Origin: Methanobacterium sp.
Lineage (GTDB): Archaea; Methanobacteriota; Methanobacteria; Methanobacteriales; Methanobacteriaceae
Assembly (NCBI GenBank): GCA_012838205.1
Contig: DUPR01000059.1
Location: 1-31,569, forward strand
Length of the DNA: 31,569 nt
Direction: 5' to 3'
The notes beneath the pieces are model-generated. The model saw only the letters and a list, made by a program, of their open reading frames with translations. It was not told the DNA's origin and did no database searches. Shown piece by piece: positions 29,282-31,569 of the stretch; position 1 is the stretch's first letter; each line of letters begins with the position of its first letter. The translations under genes were made by a program, and so were the position numbers.

Positions 29282-31569
29282 ATGGTAAATATCCCACCTG
29301 GAATAAAAAAATATAGATGGTTTAAGCAATTGAGAAGATTCAGGAATTACATGCGAGATTCCTATAAATCCTACAAACACAGGACAGTCATGTGGATTCG
29401 GGAATCAGAATTCGTTGAAAACATTAAAGGAGATTATAAACTCACCGAGGAGCAGAAAAAAGAACTCTATAATTCAGTGATCCAAGAATCACATAAACAT
29501 GCATTGTATGATTTTGATCACAAATCACCACTTGTTTCCATCATAATCGTGAACAGGAATGGTTTGGATCATCTGAAGAGGTTGTTTAAGGATTTTGCTA
29601 GTAATGTTCAGTATCCCTCCTATGAAATAATAGTAGTTGATAATGCTTCTCAGGATAATTCAGTGGCCTTTTTAGAGGAACTTTCCAATGTCTTACCACT
29701 TAAGCTAATTAGAAATAAGGATAACCAGTCATTTTCAAGATCCAATAATCAAGGAGCTGAAATTGCTGAGGGAAAATATTTACTTCTTCTTAATAACGAT
29801 GTGGAACCCACCCATGGTTGGTTAAATCATATGATGAGATCAGCAACACAATCAGGGGATGTGGGTGCAGTTGGAGCTAAACTGGTTTACCCGGACTGTT
29901 CCCAGTCACGTCTTAACCGAAGAAACTCTTTTAAGATCCAGCATGAAGGCATAGCCTTCAAAGAAGAGGATGGCTTTATAAAACCATATAATTGGGGTAA
30001 TGGAGAACCTTTCAGTGTGGGGGAGTTGGTGGATGAAGCCCGGGCTGCGGTTACTGGTGCGGCGTTACTGGTTGAAAAAGAAAAATACTTCCAAGTTGAT
30101 GGATTGGATGAGGGGTATATCTACGGCTATGAAGATGTTGATTTTTGTCTGAAATTACTAAAAAAAGGGTACAACAATATCTATTGTCCTCGAGCTGTTT
30201 TATTCCATTATGAATTCGGAACACAGGAAAAACATAAGAAGAAAAATATTAAAACATGGCGTTTGAATAATCAAAAGATTTTCAGGGAAAGATGGAATAA
30301 GTGGCTGCGCAGGGAGCTTTTAATGGATAAGTTGAACTGTGGCTATGTGTTTTCTGATAAACCCTTAAAAGTGGCCTTTGTGGTGACTGAAACTGGTGAG
30401 AATGCATCTGCCGGGGATTACTTCACCGCCACATCACTGGCTAAAAGTTTCCAGAAATATGGTTGGGAGACAAGTTACCTTTCCCGGGTGGAATCTGAAG
30501 ACTGGTACTATGTTGAAGGGGATGTTGATGTTCTAATATCCTTACTTGATGCTTATGATATACGTAAAATCAGGTCGGAGAATAATTTACTGATTAAGAT
30601 GGCATGGCCGCGTAACTGGCTTGACCGTTGGATGTTTTATTATCCTGATTTTGCCGAGTTTGACCTGGTAATGGCCACCAGTGAAACTGCCTGTGAATAC
30701 ATAAAACAAAAAACTGGGAAGGATGTTTTTCTCCTGCCTCTGGCCACTGATCCGGATATTTTCAACAGCCAGGTTGAGGGGAATGAGGATTGGATGTGTG
30801 ATTATTGTTTTACTGGGAGTTATTGGAATGATCCCCGTGAAATTGTGGATATTTTGGATCCGGAGAGTTTGCCTTATACTTTTAAATTGTATGGAAAAAA
30901 TTGGGAGGAGTTTGAAAAGTTTAAACCATACTATGAAGGGTTCGTACCTTATCAGAGAATGCCTGAAATTTACCGGTCCACTAAGGTGGTGGTTGATGAT
31001 GCTAACCGGGTTACTAAAAGATATGGCTCAGTTAATAGTCGGGTTTTCGATGCAATTGCATCAGGTGTGCTGGTGGTGACTAATGGTGATATAGGGGCAG
31101 AAGAAACTTTTAAGGGAATTCTGCCTGTTTACAGGTCAAAGGAGGATCTGAATCAATTACTTGAATTTTACCTTTCACATGAGGAGGAGAGAAAAGCCAA
31201 GATCAAAGAGTTGCAGGAGTTTGTTCTTTCCCATCACACCTATGATCAGCGGGCAGAGAAGATTAAGGATGTCCTGGAAAGTTACATCTGGAAGAGGAAG
31301 ATGGCCATTAAAATCCCTGCACCAAGCTGGGAGGAAGTGGAGGAGTGGGGTGACTACTACTTGGCCTTGGGATTGAAAAAGGAGTTGGAGAGGAATGATT
31401 GTGAGGTCATACTCCAAGTTTTACCAGAGTGGGAGGGTGATGGTGATGCCCGTTGTGATAGTGTCCTGGTTTTAAGGGGATTGAGTCGTTACCAGCCTAA
31501 ACCTCAGCACTTCAACATGATGTGGAACATATCCCACCCTGATGATGTGACTATTGAAGAGTACAATCA
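29282..31569 (+). CDS. Multidomain glycosyltransferase: GT2 plus two CgeB-like GT-B modules (3' end outside window)
   Basis: Open from ATG 29282 to the window end with 762 complete codons and no stop. Residues about 82-330 are a family 2 (GT-A) transferase: SPLVSIIIVNRNGLDHL, VVDNASQDNS, LLLNNDVEP (the acidic nucleotide-sugar motif, near 170) and YGYEDVDFCLKLL (the ED motif, near 282). Residues about 361-668 are a CgeB-like GT-B domain with LLPLATDPDIF, YCFTGSYW, FVPYQRMPEIYRSTKVV and RYGSVNSRVFDAIASG. From about 672 a second module of the same kind starts (IKIPAPSWEEVEEWGDYYLA, mirroring the first). AGGTGA precedes the ATG. The likely role is synthesis of a surface polysaccharide or glycan. 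Substrates are unknown. Confidence 0.88.
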   Translation, partial: MVNIPPGIKKYRWFKQLRRFRNYMRDSYKSYKHRTVMWIRESEFVENIKGDYKLTEEQKKELYNSVIQESHKHALYDFDHKSPLVSIIIVNRNGLDHLKRLFKDFASNVQYPSYEIIVVDNASQDNSVAFLEELSNVLPLKLIRNKDNQSFSRSNNQGAEIAEGKYLLLLNNDVEPTHGWLNHMMRSATQSGDVGAVGAKLVYPDCSQSRLNRRNSFKIQHEGIAFKEEDGFIKPYNWGNGEPFSVGELVDEARAAVTGAALLVEKEKYFQVDGLDEGYIYGYEDVDFCLKLLKKGYNNIYCPRAVLFHYEFGTQEKHKKKNIKTWRLNNQKIFRERWNKWLRRELLMDKLNCGYVFSDKPLKVAFVVTETGENASAGDYFTATSLAKSFQKYGWETSYLSRVESEDWYYVEGDVDVLISLLDAYDIRKIRSENNLLIKMAWPRNWLDRWMFYYPDFAEFDLVMATSETACEYIKQKTGKDVFLLPLATDPDIFNSQVEGNEDWMCDYCFTGSYWNDPREIVDILDPESLPYTFKLYGKNWEEFEKFKPYYEGFVPYQRMPEIYRSTKVVVDDANRVTKRYGSVNSRVFDAIASGVLVVTNGDIGAEETFKGILPVYRSKEDLNQLLEFYLSHEEERKAKIKELQEFVLSHHTYDQRAEKIKDVLESYIWKRKMAIKIPAPSWEEVEEWGDYYLALGLKKELERNDCEVILQVLPEWEGDGDARCDSVLVLRGLSRYQPKPQHFNMMWNISHPDDVTIEEYN

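Overview
The window looks like chromosomal DNA from a mesophilic hydrogenotrophic methanogen of the Methanobacteriales, most likely Methanobacterium or a close relative. The reasons are the archaeal information-processing genes (RNase P Rpp21 subunit, eS19, eL31, eL39, aIF6, prefoldin alpha, Orc1/Cdc6, archaeal AglB), the archaeal tetrahydromethanopterin gene mptE, AT-rich intergenic DNA with TATA-type promoters and oligo-T terminators, and Shine-Dalgarno sequences of the AGGAGGTGAT type. From memory, the order topA, aglB, DRG GTPase, thi4, fap7, rnp4 to ftsY, acs, aminotransferase, mptE, cdc6-2 follows the MTH1599-MTH1624 stretch of Methanothermobacter thermautotrophicus. I could not align the two.

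Layout. 1-1.6 kb: the tail of a secreted coiled-coil protein, then RlmE-type rRNA methyltransferase and a YfcE-type phosphodiesterase on the minus strand. 1.9-5.0 kb: type IA topoisomerase on the plus strand, facing a minus-strand pair made of a small membrane protein and an XRE-type regulator. The promoter of that pair carries four AACATTATGTT-like sites repeated every 21 bp. 5.3-10.5 kb: oligosaccharyltransferase AglB, DRG-type GTPase, Thi4 and Fap7/AK6. 10.5-15.9 kb: a structured leader followed by a tightly packed translation and RNA superoperon (rnp4, yhbY-like, eS19, PDCD5, PP-loop protein, eL39, eL31, aIF6, eL20/LX, prefoldin alpha), then ftsY from its own promoter.

15.9-19.3 kb: a class I methyltransferase, a dUTPase/DCD-family enzyme, and AMP-forming acetyl-CoA synthetase, whose reading frame runs upstream of its first ATG. 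19.3-25.8 kb is more accessory: an acetolactate-synthase-like TPP enzyme followed by a B12-binding radical SAM protein, a gene-poor stretch that may hold a 55-codon membrane peptide, an NCS2 nucleobase permease, and the phosphoserine/aspartate-type class V aminotransferase. 25.8-28.4 kb: mptE, a Cdc6-2-type initiator and an unrecognised 192-residue protein. 28.4 kb to the end: a DUF4012-type surface protein and the first 762 codons of a large GT2-CgeB-CgeB glycosyltransferase that leaves the window.

Most of the window is core archaeal housekeeping. The items I would look at first are the 21-bp operator array at 4932-5005, the structured leader at 10534-10647 whose loop is complementary to the ribosome binding site of rnp4, the acetyl-CoA synthetase that appears to start at AUU, and the ALS-like plus radical SAM pair. 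I saw no tRNA, rRNA, CRISPR array, insertion sequence or integrase.
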